Source of the DNA: Gallalistipes aquisgranensis
GTDB taxonomy: Bacteria > Bacteroidota > Bacteroidia > Bacteroidales > Rikenellaceae
Reading direction: 5' to 3'
NCBI RefSeq assembly: GCF_014982715.1
Contig: NZ_JADCJY010000001.1
Span: 1,240,001 to 1,304,000, forward strand
DNA: 64,000 bases
The notes below the pieces were generated by a model. The model was not told the origin of the DNA, did not search any database, and saw only the letters and a program-made list of their open reading frames with translations. Positions within the stretch are counted from its first letter, which is position 1, and each line of letters opens with the position of its first letter. A program made the position numbers and the translations under genes. Shown here piece by piece: positions 46,934 to 56,431 of the stretch.

Positions 46934-47197
46934 ATGCGGCTTACTGAAAGGCGCAAAATGGAGGTAAACGAAAACAGAGGCAGATTGTGTAGAAAAAAAC
47001 TTCAGGGGAAAATCCGTAAAAAAAAGAATCACCAAAAGGAAAAAGACATCACCGGAAGCGTGAAAAGGGCAAACCACAACAAAGGAAGTATGATTGTTTC
47101 CGATCCGACGGAACTTGTTCAGCCGGGTGGCAACAATCATTCTTCCCGGTTTGTCCGGCTGTGTGTGGGCGCCTGTTTCATTCATGGGGCAGGCTGA
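46934..47197 (+). CDS. Doubtful small basic protein
   Basis: The frame encodes 87 residues, rich in Lys, Arg and Asn (RRKMEVNENRGRLCRKKLQGKIRKKK). It has a good -7 box upstream (46901-46908) but no clear ribosome-binding site and no recognised family. An ATG at 46923 opens a three-codon frame that overlaps the start (TGATG). It could instead be part of a non-coding transcript. Confidence 0.3.
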   Translation: MRLTERRKMEVNENRGRLCRKKLQGKIRKKKNHQKEKDITGSVKRANHNKGSMIVSDPTELVQPGGNNHSSRFVRLCVGACFIHGAG

Positions 47198-47634
47198 CAC
47201 ACTCTGCATTCACTTTCCGCTTCCGGCAAAAGAGACAGCGAAAAAAGAAAAATCATTTGAAAACCCGTAAAAGCACCTCTTGGCATAGGCGCAAAAGAAA
47301 GGGGCATTGCTTCATCTGTCTAAACATCGTTTAGGCGTGAGGCAATGCCCTTTTCTCCAGCTATGCGGTAGTCGGCACACGTTTGTTCCAAACTCGTTTT
47401 GGGCAATGGTGTGCCGACGGACAATACCGCTTTTACGGAAAATTCTTATGAATGAGGGGATAAAAAACGGGAGTTTATATCAAAATCTCGAATTAAATAG
47501 CTACTTTTGCATACGAAGAGTTCTTTGAAGGTTACGCAACGCGCAGAAGGATAATGCAGTAGATAACTAACTAAATCGTAACCTATTACTATCAAGAGCA
47601 ATTAACCTACGCTCATTTCCAATAAATTACACTC
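47198..47634. other. Non-coding right end of the ICE with two large stem-loops and candidate arm sites
   Basis: The first stem-loop is GGGCATTGC (47302-47310) with GCAATGCCC (47342-47350), with an inner CTAAAC/GTTTAG and a TTTT tail. The second is GCGGTA-TCGGCACAC (47365-47380) with GTGTGCCGA and TACCGC (47409-47430), an inner GTTTG/CAAAC and TTTT after it. GGTTACG (47530-47536) and CGTAACC (47577-47583) match repeats at the left end. No gene is visible. RNA terminators, structured RNAs or recombination sites are all possible. Confidence 0.5.
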
Positions 47635-47662
47635 TTTTCGTAACTTCACATCGCAAACAAAT
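47635..47662. other. attR of the CTnDOT-family element
   Basis: TTTTCGTAACTTC (47635-47647) repeats the attL sequence TTTTCGTATCTTT. The 7-base crossover ACATCGC (47648-47654) is followed by host AAACAAAT (47655-47662). On the minus strand it reads ATTTGTTT-GC-GATGT, keeping the TTTGC of the core, with a coupling sequence (GATGT) different from attL (TCAAC). The host gene starts 12 bases beyond. Confidence 0.65.
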
Positions 47663-47673
47663 CCCGTTTCCCC

Positions 47674-48054
47674 ATGGACATCATCGAACTGCGCGACTTC
47701 TGTCTCTCCCTTCCCCACGCCGAGGAGGCCACCCCATTCGACGAGACGACGCTGGTTTACAAGATCGGCGGCCGCATATTCGCTCTCACCGACATGGAAG
47801 ACTCCGGCCGCATCAATCTCAAATGCGATCCCGACCGGGCCATCGAACTGCGGGAACGCCACCCGGAGATCGTTCCCGGATGGCACATGAACAAACGCCA
47901 CTGGAATACGGTGACAACCGACGGGGACCTCCCGGACGAAATGGTGCGGGAGATGATCCGCGACTCCTACCGGCTCGTATTCCGCTCCCTGCCCCGGACC
48001 GTACAGCGGGAACTGGCCGCTCCGGAAAACGGAGAGACTCCCTGGAACGGATAA
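47674..48054 (+). CDS. MmcQ/YjbR-family protein
   Basis: The 126-residue product has the family pattern: LRDFCLSLPHAEEATPFDETTLVYKIGGRIFAL, GRINLKCDPDRAIELRE and the central GWHMNKRHWNTV. It is a small alpha/beta protein (CyaY-like fold) thought to bind DNA; its biological role is unclear. It is the first host gene right of the ICE. Its ATG is 20 bases from the crossover, so its native TATCTTTG box now lies 37 kb away at attL. Confidence 0.88.
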   Translation: MDIIELRDFCLSLPHAEEATPFDETTLVYKIGGRIFALTDMEDSGRINLKCDPDRAIELRERHPEIVPGWHMNKRHWNTVTTDGDLPDEMVREMIRDSYRLVFRSLPRTVQRELAAPENGETPWNG

Positions 48055-48190
48055 GGTTCCGGACGGGCATCCGTCCCTCCCCGCCTTCCGTGACGTCCTT
48101 TCCGTATCTTCGGGCAGGCTTTCGCATCCCGTGTTCGGGAAAAGACCCGATAAAGCGACAAAAAGGACATAATAATCTGGAAAGTTTGCC

Positions 48191-48198
48191 TACTTTTG
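48191..48198 (+). promoter_or_regulatory. -7 box (TACTTTTG) of the DUF5686 gene
   Basis: The TAnnTTTG consensus is met 18 bases before the chosen ATG at 48217. No clear -33 TTG is found at standard spacing. Confidence 0.5.
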
Positions 48199-48216
48199 GC
48201 CCATTGCAAAGAAACG

Positions 48217-50709
48217 ATGGTCTTCCCGCCTTCCATACGGCCCCTGGCGGTCGTCCTGCTCCTGCTTCTGAGCTGGAACGGCACGGCCCAAAATACCCGT
48301 GTGCGCGGACGCGTGACGGACGCCTCCACCGGAGCCCCCATCCCCTTCGTCAGCGTCCTGTTCACGGGTACGGCCACAGGCATTCCGACCGATACGGAAG
48401 GCGTCTACTCGCTCGAAACCCGCGAGGCGGTGGACAGCGTCACGGCCACGCTGGTCGGCTACCGCATCCAGACCAAACCCGTCGTGCGGGGAGCCTACAA
48501 CGAGGTGAATTTCTCGCTGGAACCCCTCTCCGTCGACATCGGAACAGTCACCGTCACTCCGGGTGAAAACCCCGCCCACCGGCTGCTCGACAGCGTCAGC
48601 CGCCACAAGGAGAGGAACGACCCCGGTCGTATCGAACGCTACACCTGCGACACTTATACAAAGATGGAGCTGGCCCTCTCCGGCCTCAAGCCACGCTTCA
48701 AGAACAAACGGCTCCAGCGCGAATTCGGGTTCGTCTTCCGCCACATGGACACTTCGGCCGTCACAGGCAAAACCTACCTGCCCGCCATGATCTCCGAGAC
48801 GATGGCCCGCAAATACCACCGCCGTTCACCCGCCCTCACCCGCGAAGTGATCTCCGCCTCGCGCATGTCGGGCTTCAGCGATGACCAGATACTGGCCCAG
48901 TTTTCCGGGCAGATGATGATCGACGCCAATTTCTACGAAAACACCATCGGCCTGTTCGACATCCGCTTCACCGGTCCTCTGTCCGAATCGGGCCGACTCT
49001 TCTACCGCTACTTTCTGGTGGACAGCACCGCCGTCGAAGGACGAAAAACCTACAAGATTCGTTTCCACCCGCGCAGTCTGGCCACTCCCGTACTCGACGG
49101 GGAGATCAACATCGACTCGGCCACCTATGCCCTGCGATCGGCCCACGTCCGCATGCCCCGGGGAGTCAACGTCAACTGGATCAAACACCTGGTTCTCGAC
49201 ATGGAGAACACCCGGATCAACGACACGCTCTGGTTCCGCAAAACCGACCGCATGACCGCCGAATTCTCCGTCGCCCTGCGCGACTCCTCGAAACTCGCCT
49301 CGTTCATCGGCCGCAGGGAGGTGAACTACCTGAACCCCGATTTCGTCTCCGACATCCCTCCCGAAGTGACCGGTCTGCGGCAGAGCGTGGCCGTCGAGGA
49401 GTTCGACTACGACCGCACTCGCTGGGATTCGCTCCGTCCCTACGCCCTCAGCGAACGGGAAAAGGCGATCTACTCGATGGTCGATTCCGTGCAGAACGTT
49501 CCGCTCTACCACAACATCTACACGCTGATAAAGACCGTCGTGGGCGGTTACTACGAAACGCGGTACGTGGGTTTCGGCCCTTACTACAAGATACTCAGCT
49601 TCAACGATCTGGAAGGAGTACGCTTCCAGTTGGGCGCACGCACCACCTCCGATTTCAGCCGCAGGATACGCCTTACGGGCCATGTGGCCTACGGCACGGA
49701 CGACGAACGCGTCAAGGGGGGAGGCTCCGTGGAACTCGCCTTCCGCCGGGGCCTCACCCGTAAGCTCACGCTCGGCTACAAACACGATGTGGTGCAGCTG
49801 GGTGCCGGGACCAATGCCCTCACCGAGAGCAACATTCTCAGTTCGGTATTCTCCCGGGGCGACGAACGGCTCTCGATGGTCGACCACGCCCGCATCGGCT
49901 ACGAGCATGAATGGTTCCACGGCTTCTTCACCTCGCTCGAAGCCGACACCCGCCACATTTGCGGCAACCGGTTCGTTCCCATGTTCTCGCCCGAAGGGAC
50001 CCCGATCCGGGCGGTCAACAGCTTCTCGGTCGGAGCGGGTATCCGCTTTTCCTGGGACGAAAAGATCGTACGACGGCCGTTCGACAACTACTTTCTCGGG
50101 ACGAAATACCCGATTCTCGCCCTGCGCTTCACGGCAGGCATTCCCGGAGTCATGCCCGACGATTACGAATACTACCGGATCGAGGGCGGTCTCCAGTATC
50201 GGCTCAACCTTCCTCCGCTGGGCTTCTCACGCCTGCGAGTGGAAGCGGGCCGCCTGTTCGGCACCGTACCTTACCCCCTGCTCAAACTCCACGAGGGCAA
50301 CGGCACCTACTTTTACGACCCCTACGCCTTTTCCTGCATGAACTTCTACGAATTCGCCTCGGACAAATGGGTTTCGTTCTTCTACGAACATCACTTCAAC
50401 GGCATCCTGCTGGGCCGCCTGCCCCTGCTGAAAAAACTGCACTGGCGCGAAGTGCTGATCTGCAAGGGTGTCTGGGGCAGCCTCGATTCAGATCGTCACA
50501 AGTCCGCATCCGCCAGCCAGAACCTCATGCGCTTTCCGGAAGGCATGGGATCGGTGGACAAACCCTATCTGGAACTGGGCACTGGCATCGAAAACATTTT
50601 CCGGGTCGTCCGCCTCGACTTTATCTGGCGTCTCACGCACCGCCACCCCACCCCCGGCCAGAAAATCCAGAAATTCGCCGTCAACGTAAGCTTCGGGCTC
50701 TCGTTCTGA
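48217..50709 (+). CDS. DUF5686 outer-membrane protein with carboxypeptidase-like N-terminal domain
   Basis: From 48217 the product is 830 residues. A signal peptide ends near residue 24 (SWNGTAQ). A carboxypeptidase regulatory-like beta domain (TRVRGRVTDASTGAPIPFVSV) comes next, followed by a long DUF5686 region with many outer-membrane beta strands to a C-terminal aromatic residue (VNVSFGLSF). It should be an outer-membrane barrel protein; function unknown. An upstream ATG at 48196 adds seven residues but would overlap the -7 box. Confidence 0.85.
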   Translation: MVFPPSIRPLAVVLLLLLSWNGTAQNTRVRGRVTDASTGAPIPFVSVLFTGTATGIPTDTEGVYSLETREAVDSVTATLVGYRIQTKPVVRGAYNEVNFSLEPLSVDIGTVTVTPGENPAHRLLDSVSRHKERNDPGRIERYTCDTYTKMELALSGLKPRFKNKRLQREFGFVFRHMDTSAVTGKTYLPAMISETMARKYHRRSPALTREVISASRMSGFSDDQILAQFSGQMMIDANFYENTIGLFDIRFTGPLSESGRLFYRYFLVDSTAVEGRKTYKIRFHPRSLATPVLDGEINIDSATYALRSAHVRMPRGVNVNWIKHLVLDMENTRINDTLWFRKTDRMTAEFSVALRDSSKLASFIGRREVNYLNPDFVSDIPPEVTGLRQSVAVEEFDYDRTRWDSLRPYALSEREKAIYSMVDSVQNVPLYHNIYTLIKTVVGGYYETRYVGFGPYYKILSFNDLEGVRFQLGARTTSDFSRRIRLTGHVAYGTDDERVKGGGSVELAFRRGLTRKLTLGYKHDVVQLGAGTNALTESNILSSVFSRGDERLSMVDHARIGYEHEWFHGFFTSLEADTRHICGNRFVPMFSPEGTPIRAVNSFSVGAGIRFSWDEKIVRRPFDNYFLGTKYPILALRFTAGIPGVMPDDYEYYRIEGGLQYRLNLPPLGFSRLRVEAGRLFGTVPYPLLKLHEGNGTYFYDPYAFSCMNFYEFASDKWVSFFYEHHFNGILLGRLPLLKKLHWREVLICKGVWGSLDSDRHKSASASQNLMRFPEGMGSVDKPYLELGTGIENIFRVVRLDFIWRLTHRHPTPGQKIQKFAVNVSFGLSF

Positions 50710-50731
50710 CGCGTCCCCCTACGGAAACGAT

Positions 50732-50765
50732 GCGGGGCGTTCCATCGGTATCCGGAACGCCCCGC
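50732..50765. terminator. Hairpin between the convergent DUF5686 gene and glyA
   Basis: GCGGGGCGTTCC (50732-50743) pairs perfectly with GGAACGCCCCGC (50754-50765). The stem is strong, but T-tracts are weak on both sides. Confidence 0.7.
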
Positions 50766-50789
50766 GAAAAACACTCGCTCAGCCCTATC

Positions 50790-52070
<1,281 letters not shown>

Positions 52071-52228
52071 ATTCGAAAATGTGTTATGTATATAAATTGT
52101 CGGATTAGAGTAGCCTTTCGGCGGGTAAAGGTACGAAAAAAAGCGGCAAAAGAGGAAGCGGGACATCCCTTTTCCGGCAGATTTTGAAAAAAGTACCGCA
52201 TTTGTCGGGGAGTTCTCCCGAAAAATGC

Positions 52229-52236
52229 TAATTTTG
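52229..52236 (+). promoter_or_regulatory. -7 box (TAATTTTG) of fabG
   Basis: The consensus match lies 33 bases before the fabG ATG. TTTG at 52201-52204 is 24 bases upstream, slightly longer than the usual spacing. Confidence 0.6.
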
Positions 52237-52269
52237 CGATACTTTAAACTTTCATTAAACCTCTGAAAC

Positions 52270-53016
52270 ATGAAATTACTCGAAGGAAAAGTTGCGGTCG
52301 TCACAGGAGCCGCCCGCGGAATCGGCAAGGCCATCGCCCTGAAATTCGCCTCGGAAGGGGCCAGCGTCGCCTTCACCGACCTCAATATCGACGATAACGC
52401 CAAAGCCACCGAACAGGAGATCGCCGCCTTCGGCGTGAAGGCCAAAGGCTACGCCTCCAACGCAGCCAATTTCGAAGATACGGCCAAAGTGGTCGCCGAA
52501 ATCGTGAAGGATTTCGGACGCATCGACATTCTGGTCAACAATGCCGGCATCACCCGCGACGGACTGATGCTCCGCATGAGCGAACAGCAGTGGGACATGG
52601 TCATCAACGTCAACCTCAAATCGGCATTCAATTTCATCCACGCCGTCGCTCCCGTCATGGTGAAGCAGCGCGGCGGCAGCATCATCAACATGTCGAGCGT
52701 GGTGGGCGTATCGGGCAACGCCGGACAATGCAATTACTCCGCCTCGAAGGCAGGCATGATCGGTCTGGCCAAGTCGATCGCCAAGGAGCTCGGCCCGCGC
52801 GGCGTCCGTGCCAACGCCATCGCTCCCGGATTCATCATCACCGAGATGACCAATGCCCTGCCCGATGAGGTGAAGGAGGGGTGGTACAAGCAGATTCCCC
52901 TGCGCCGGGGTGGTACGCCCGAGGATGTGGCCGGTGTAGCCACGTTCCTGGCCAGCGACCTGTCGGCTTACGTGAGCGGCCAGGTCATCCACTGCTGCGG
53001 AGCCATGAATTGCTAA
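52270..53016 (+). CDS. fabG: 3-oxoacyl-ACP reductase (SDR family)
   Basis: The 248-residue product is a classical short-chain dehydrogenase: NADP-binding TGAARGIG (12-19), NNAG (90-93), catalytic S142/S143, Y156 and K160 in NYSASKAG. FabG reduces beta-ketoacyl-ACP in fatty acid elongation. High likeness to FabG is seen through [10 protein letters not shown] and the C-terminal [10 protein letters not shown]. It is single here, not in a fab cluster. A strong terminator follows. Confidence 0.93.
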   Translation: MKLLEGKVAVVTGAARGIGKAIALKFASEGASVAFTDLNIDDNAKATEQEIAAFGVKAKGYASNAANFEDTAKVVAEIVKDFGRIDILVNNAGITRDGLMLRMSEQQWDMVINVNLKSAFNFIHAVAPVMVKQRGGSIINMSSVVGVSGNAGQCNYSASKAGMIGLAKSIAKELGPRGVRANAIAPGFIITEMTNALPDEVKEGWYKQIPLRRGGTPEDVAGVATFLASDLSAYVSGQVIHCCGAMNC

Positions 53017-53034
53017 ACATTTCCGTAACAGAAA

Positions 53035-53076
53035 AACGAAGGTGCCTGATTTTCGATCAGGCACCTTCGTTTTCTT
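53035..53076 (+). terminator. Terminator of fabG
   Basis: AACGAAGGTGCCTGAT (53035-53050) pairs perfectly with ATCAGGCACCTTCGTT (53056-53071), followed by a T-rich tract. Confidence 0.92.
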
Positions 53077-53112
53077 TGAGGCGAACGGACGGTTCACGGA
53101 AAACGGACCGTC

Positions 53113-54174
53113 TTACCCTTGCCAAAACGAAAGGCAACGTTCTACGGCCTCACCCTCCGACACCGGATCGGGAACGGCCTCCCCGAAAAAAGAGGTTCCT
53201 ATCCGCAGCCTCCCTCCTTTTACCTCCCGGGTCCAGTTTCCGGCCACCCGACCGCCGACGAGCACCACCGGCCGGAAAATTCCCCACGCGTTGAAAGCCC
53301 GCGCCCGGTAACAATCGTCCAGCACGTCGCTCCGGTCCTTATACCCGATCAGATACTGGTCGTAGGCCGGAAGCAGGAGCACCCCACCTCCGGAAAGTCC
53401 GCCACCGCGGCAGGAGTCATGTACCAGCCATTCCCGCCCTGCGGAGCGTTCACGGACCAGGCTATCTCCCAGAAGAGCCACCGCTTCGCGGGCTTCGGTC
53501 AGGGAAAGTCCCGACCACCAGAGGAAATCGGCCAGCGAAGCCGGTGCATGACTGCGGAAATAAACTTCGGCCAGACGGGCCAGCGCCTCTTCCCGGGAAA
53601 GCAGCGGCATGCGGGGCACCCGTTCATCCAGCAGAGCGTACGTGGACTTCCCGTCCCGGTCCGGTCCGCTGCATACGACTCCGTCCGTCTCGGCCCGCAT
53701 CAGATAATAGGTCACATGCAACGGTGTGGCCGCTATTCCGGCCCGTCCCAGCTCTTCCGCGATCTCCGCCTTCGTCCGGTGACGGCCTCCCTCGAGTGTC
53801 CGGGCGATCAGATCGTTGCAACGGGCAAACATCCGCCCCGAAATATCCTGACGATGGCTGCGGACCAGCGAATCCACTGCCGAGCGAATACGCCGGGCAG
53901 ACAGCGCCGCCATCCAACGCACGTCTTCCGCAGCCACATAATGCCAGGTCGGACGCAGCATATGCATCCGGATGATCTTTCCCTCGTCCGCAGCACGCCG
54001 TACGCCGTTCAGCGTCCCGTCCTGCAGGCGCATTCCCACGGCCCACCGGGCCATGTCGCGGTCCTGTGCCTGCACGGCCCCCATCCACGCGACCAACTCT
54101 TCGGGTCGCACGCACGGGGAATCCGCAAGCCGTTGGGCCCGCATCCGCATACCGATTATCGTTTCCCGTTCCAT
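53113..54174 (-). CDS. AlkZ-like winged-helix DNA glycosylase family protein
   Basis: The 353-residue product has the tandem winged-helix HTH_42/AZL fold. The QxQ motif of AlkZ-type glycosylases is present in MGAVQAQDRD (Q35, Q37), and further signature stretches are RMHMLRPTWHYVA and LLPAYDQYLIGYKDR. AlkZ unhooks DNA interstrand crosslinks. Family members with QxD (AlkX type) act on other adducts. A repair role for alkylated or crosslinked DNA is therefore likely, though the substrate is unknown. Confidence 0.85.
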   Translation of the reverse strand: MERETIIGMRMRAQRLADSPCVRPEELVAWMGAVQAQDRDMARWAVGMRLQDGTLNGVRRAADEGKIIRMHMLRPTWHYVAAEDVRWMAALSARRIRSAVDSLVRSHRQDISGRMFARCNDLIARTLEGGRHRTKAEIAEELGRAGIAATPLHVTYYLMRAETDGVVCSGPDRDGKSTYALLDERVPRMPLLSREEALARLAEVYFRSHAPASLADFLWWSGLSLTEAREAVALLGDSLVRERSAGREWLVHDSCRGGGLSGGGVLLLPAYDQYLIGYKDRSDVLDDCYRARAFNAWGIFRPVVLVGGRVAGNWTREVKGGRLRIGTSFFGEAVPDPVSEGEAVERCLSFWQG

Positions 54175-54234
54175 ATCTCCCCTCCGCGGACTTCCGACCG
54201 CCGATCTCTGATTTTCTGATTTCCAATGCCGTTT

Positions 54235-54271
54235 TCCAAAAAAGAAGCGAGGCCGGATTCTGTCCGGCCTC
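54235..54271 (-). terminator. Terminator of fba
   Basis: GAGGCCGGA (54249-54257) pairs with TCCGGCCTC (54263-54271). On the minus strand it is followed by CTTCTTTTTT, which suits the leftward fba gene. Confidence 0.85.
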
Positions 54272-54309
54272 CGCGTTCTTTCGGATATTTTTCGCCTCCT
54301 GCGGACCGG

Positions 54310-55302
54310 TTATGCCTTGCCGGCGCTGCCCAGTACACTCTCGCACTTATGCATGTAGAGCTTTTTGAGCCAGTCGCGGGCGGGACCCAGGTATTTGCGC
54401 GGGTCGAACTCGGCCGGCTTCGTGGCGAACACCTCGCGCACGGCAGCGGTCATGGCCAGACGACCGTCGCTGTCGATGTTGATCTTGCAGACGGCCGACT
54501 TGGCAGCCTCGCGCAGCTGCTCCTCGGGAATACCCACGGCATCCTTCACGGCACCGCCGTATTTGTTGATAATAGCCACCATATCCTGCGGTACGGAACT
54601 CGATCCGTGCAGCACGATGGGGAACCCGGGCAGACGCTTCTCGATCTCTTTCAGAATGTCGAAACGCAGGGGGGGCGGAACCAGAATACCGTCGGCGTTA
54701 CGGGTGCACTGTTCGGGCTTGAATTTGTTGGCCCCGTGCGAAGTGCCGATCGAGATGGCCAGCGAATCGACACCCGTGCGCGACACGAAATCCACCACCT
54801 GGTCGGGCTCCGTGTAAGTGTGATGCTCGGCTTTCACGTCATCTTCGATACCGGCCAGCACGCCCAGTTCGCCCTCCACGGTCACATCGTACTGATGCGC
54901 ATAGTCCACGACTTTCTTGGTCAGGGCGACATTCTCCTCGTAAGGCAGATGGCTGCCGTCGATCATCACCGACGAGAACCCCATTTCGATACACGACTTG
55001 CACAACTCAAAGCTGTCGCCGTGATCGAGGTGCAGCACGATGGGAATGTTCTTGCCCAGCTCCTTGGCATACTCCACGGCACCCTGGGCCATGTAGCGCA
55101 GGATGGTCTGATTGGCATACTTGCGGGCTCCGCTCGACACCTGCAGGATCACCGGCGAAGAGGTCTCCACACAGGCCTGGATGATGGCCTGCATCTGCTC
55201 CATGTTGTTGAAATTGAAAGCCGGGATCGCATACCCGCCCTTGATCGCCTTGGCGAACATGTCCCGAGTGTTCACCAAACCTAATTCCTTGTAAGATACC
55301 AT
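54310..55302 (-). CDS. fba: Fructose-1,6-bisphosphate aldolase, class II
   Basis: The 330-residue product has the class II motifs: HLDHGD (zinc ligand and catalytic region), VEGELGVLAG, SIGTSHGANKF and VLHGSSSVP. The long type with GSHLPYEENVALTKKVVDYAH is characteristic of Fba of this size. It splits fructose-1,6-bisphosphate in glycolysis and works in reverse for gluconeogenesis. A TATTTTTG box on the minus strand (55338-55345) lies upstream. Confidence 0.95.
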   Translation of the reverse strand: MVSYKELGLVNTRDMFAKAIKGGYAIPAFNFNNMEQMQAIIQACVETSSPVILQVSSGARKYANQTILRYMAQGAVEYAKELGKNIPIVLHLDHGDSFELCKSCIEMGFSSVMIDGSHLPYEENVALTKKVVDYAHQYDVTVEGELGVLAGIEDDVKAEHHTYTEPDQVVDFVSRTGVDSLAISIGTSHGANKFKPEQCTRNADGILVPPPLRFDILKEIEKRLPGFPIVLHGSSSVPQDMVAIINKYGGAVKDAVGIPEEQLREAAKSAVCKINIDSDGRLAMTAAVREVFATKPAEFDPRKYLGPARDWLKKLYMHKCESVLGSAGKA

Positions 55303-55337
55303 AATTTATGTCCGTTAAAGGTTTTTTAAATTTTTTA

Positions 55338-55345
55338 CAAAAATA
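55338..55345 (-). promoter_or_regulatory. -7 box (TATTTTTG) of fba
   Basis: The minus-strand match to TAnnTTTG lies 35 bases upstream of the fba start, in an AT-rich intergenic stretch. No good -33 box is seen. Confidence 0.5.
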
Positions 55346-55564
55346 ATCATTTTATTCATTCACGGAAATCCGCCGGACGTTTTTTTATCAAATAACCGGA
55401 ATCAGGTCACTTCCCATCCGCACGGTCTTTTCCGACCGCCGCACCTCCGTCCATAACGGACACCGGCAGGACGCTCCGATGCGGCCGGCGAAACATCGCC
55501 CCCCTTTCCGCACAAATCCCAGAAAAACGGAATCCCGCCACTTCCGAAACACACGGAATTCGTT

Positions 55565-55572
55565 TATCTTTG
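55565..55572 (+). promoter_or_regulatory. -7 box (TATCTTTG) of the acetyltransferase gene
   Basis: TATCTTTG followed by CA is 24 bases before the ATG at 55597. The upstream -33 region is not obvious. Confidence 0.6.
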
Positions 55573-55596
55573 CATACACATCAAAACAAACGTCCG

Positions 55597-56199
55597 ATGA
55601 ATCCTATCGAAACAGAAAGGCTGATACTGCGACCGTTTACCGAGCAGGACGCAAAAGCCCTGCTCGCCATTCTCGGAGACGAGAAAGCGAACACATTCCT
55701 GCCCATGTTTCCCCTCCGGAACATGCAGGAAGCACGGGCCTACCTCCGGAACAAACACCGGGCGATCGACTCGGGACAAACACTCCTGTATCACGCCGTC
55801 TGCCGGAAAGACGACAACATTCCCGTGGGCTATATCCAGGTAAGCGGCGACGAGAGTTACGACCTGGGATACGGACTGAGAAGAGACCTCTGGCGCAACG
55901 GAATATGTTCGGAGGCATGCCGGGCAGTAATCGACGGGCTGAAACGAACCGGCCACCCGTACCTCACAGCCACGCATGACGTAAACAATCCGGGGAGCGG
56001 GAAAGTCATGCAATCCGTCGGCATGACATACCGGTACTCCTACGAAGAACTGTGGCAACCCAAGAATTTCCCTGTCACGTTCCGGATGTACCAAATCAAT
56101 CTGGACGGGCAGGAGAACAGGGTTTTTCGAAAATACTGGGACAAATATCCCGTCCATTTCATAGAACGGGACATCCCCGGAACGATGAATCCGGAGTGA
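55597..56199 (+). CDS. GNAT-family N-acetyltransferase (RimJ/RimL type)
   Basis: The start at 55597 (MNPIETERLILRPFTEQD) gives 200 residues. It has the GNAT pattern ending in the CoA-binding region LGYGLRRDLWRNGICSEACRAVI and DVNNPGSGKVMQSVGM. The substrate may be a protein N-terminus, amino acid or small molecule; none can be named. The in-frame start at 55570 adds nine residues but overlaps the -7 box. Confidence 0.88.
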   Translation: MNPIETERLILRPFTEQDAKALLAILGDEKANTFLPMFPLRNMQEARAYLRNKHRAIDSGQTLLYHAVCRKDDNIPVGYIQVSGDESYDLGYGLRRDLWRNGICSEACRAVIDGLKRTGHPYLTATHDVNNPGSGKVMQSVGMTYRYSYEELWQPKNFPVTFRMYQINLDGQENRVFRKYWDKYPVHFIERDIPGTMNPE

Positions 56200-56220
56200 T
56201 CCTATTTGAACCGGTTTCAT

Positions 56221-56250
56221 TTGTACGTTCGGAGAATTATCGTACCTTTG
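56221..56250 (+). promoter_or_regulatory. Promoter of the fumarase gene
   Basis: TTG (56221-56223), 19 bases, then TACCTTTG (56243-56250). This is one of the best consensus matches in the window. It predicts a leader of about 175 bases before the ATG at 56432, in which no further signal was found. Confidence 0.75.
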
Positions 56251-56431
56251 TATTCTGAAAGAACTGACCGACGGAATAGTACCGCAATCGCCGGAAAGCG
56301 AACGGTAGTGAAATGTCGTTTCCGATCTTTCGAAACCCGGTCACGACCGATAAAAGCCGATTTTTCAACCGGCCGCTCCGACCGGAAAAATCCGAGATAA
56401 CAAAACTATAAAGGACTAAACCGTAACTACC

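Larger units (their letters stand above)
10363..47654. mobile_element. CTnDOT-family integrative conjugative element, transfer-defective
   Basis: About 37.3 kb between attL and attR. The content in order is int, HTH genes, xis2c-xis2d-orf3-exc, RteR-like RNA, methylase-helicase, tetQ-rteA-rteB, a structured RNA, rteC, a KAP NTPase cassette, a mobC remnant, traM-traQ, lysozyme and accessory genes. This is the CTnDOT gene order. It is shorter than full CTnDOT-type elements because the region from mobC through mobB/mobA and traA to at least traK is missing. Base composition varies: int, exc and tra genes are moderately GC-rich, while tetQ-rteA and the KAP cassette are AT-rich, which indicates a mosaic origin. 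Confidence 0.93.

Noticed and set aside
47501-47510. CTACTTTTGC, a nine-of-ten match to GTANNTTTGC, as the right attachment core
   Set aside because: It has no matching direct repeat at the left end, and the candidate arm repeats (47530, 47577) would then lie outside the element. The 47635-47662 site keeps repeat, GC and spacing, and rebuilds a sensible host promoter.
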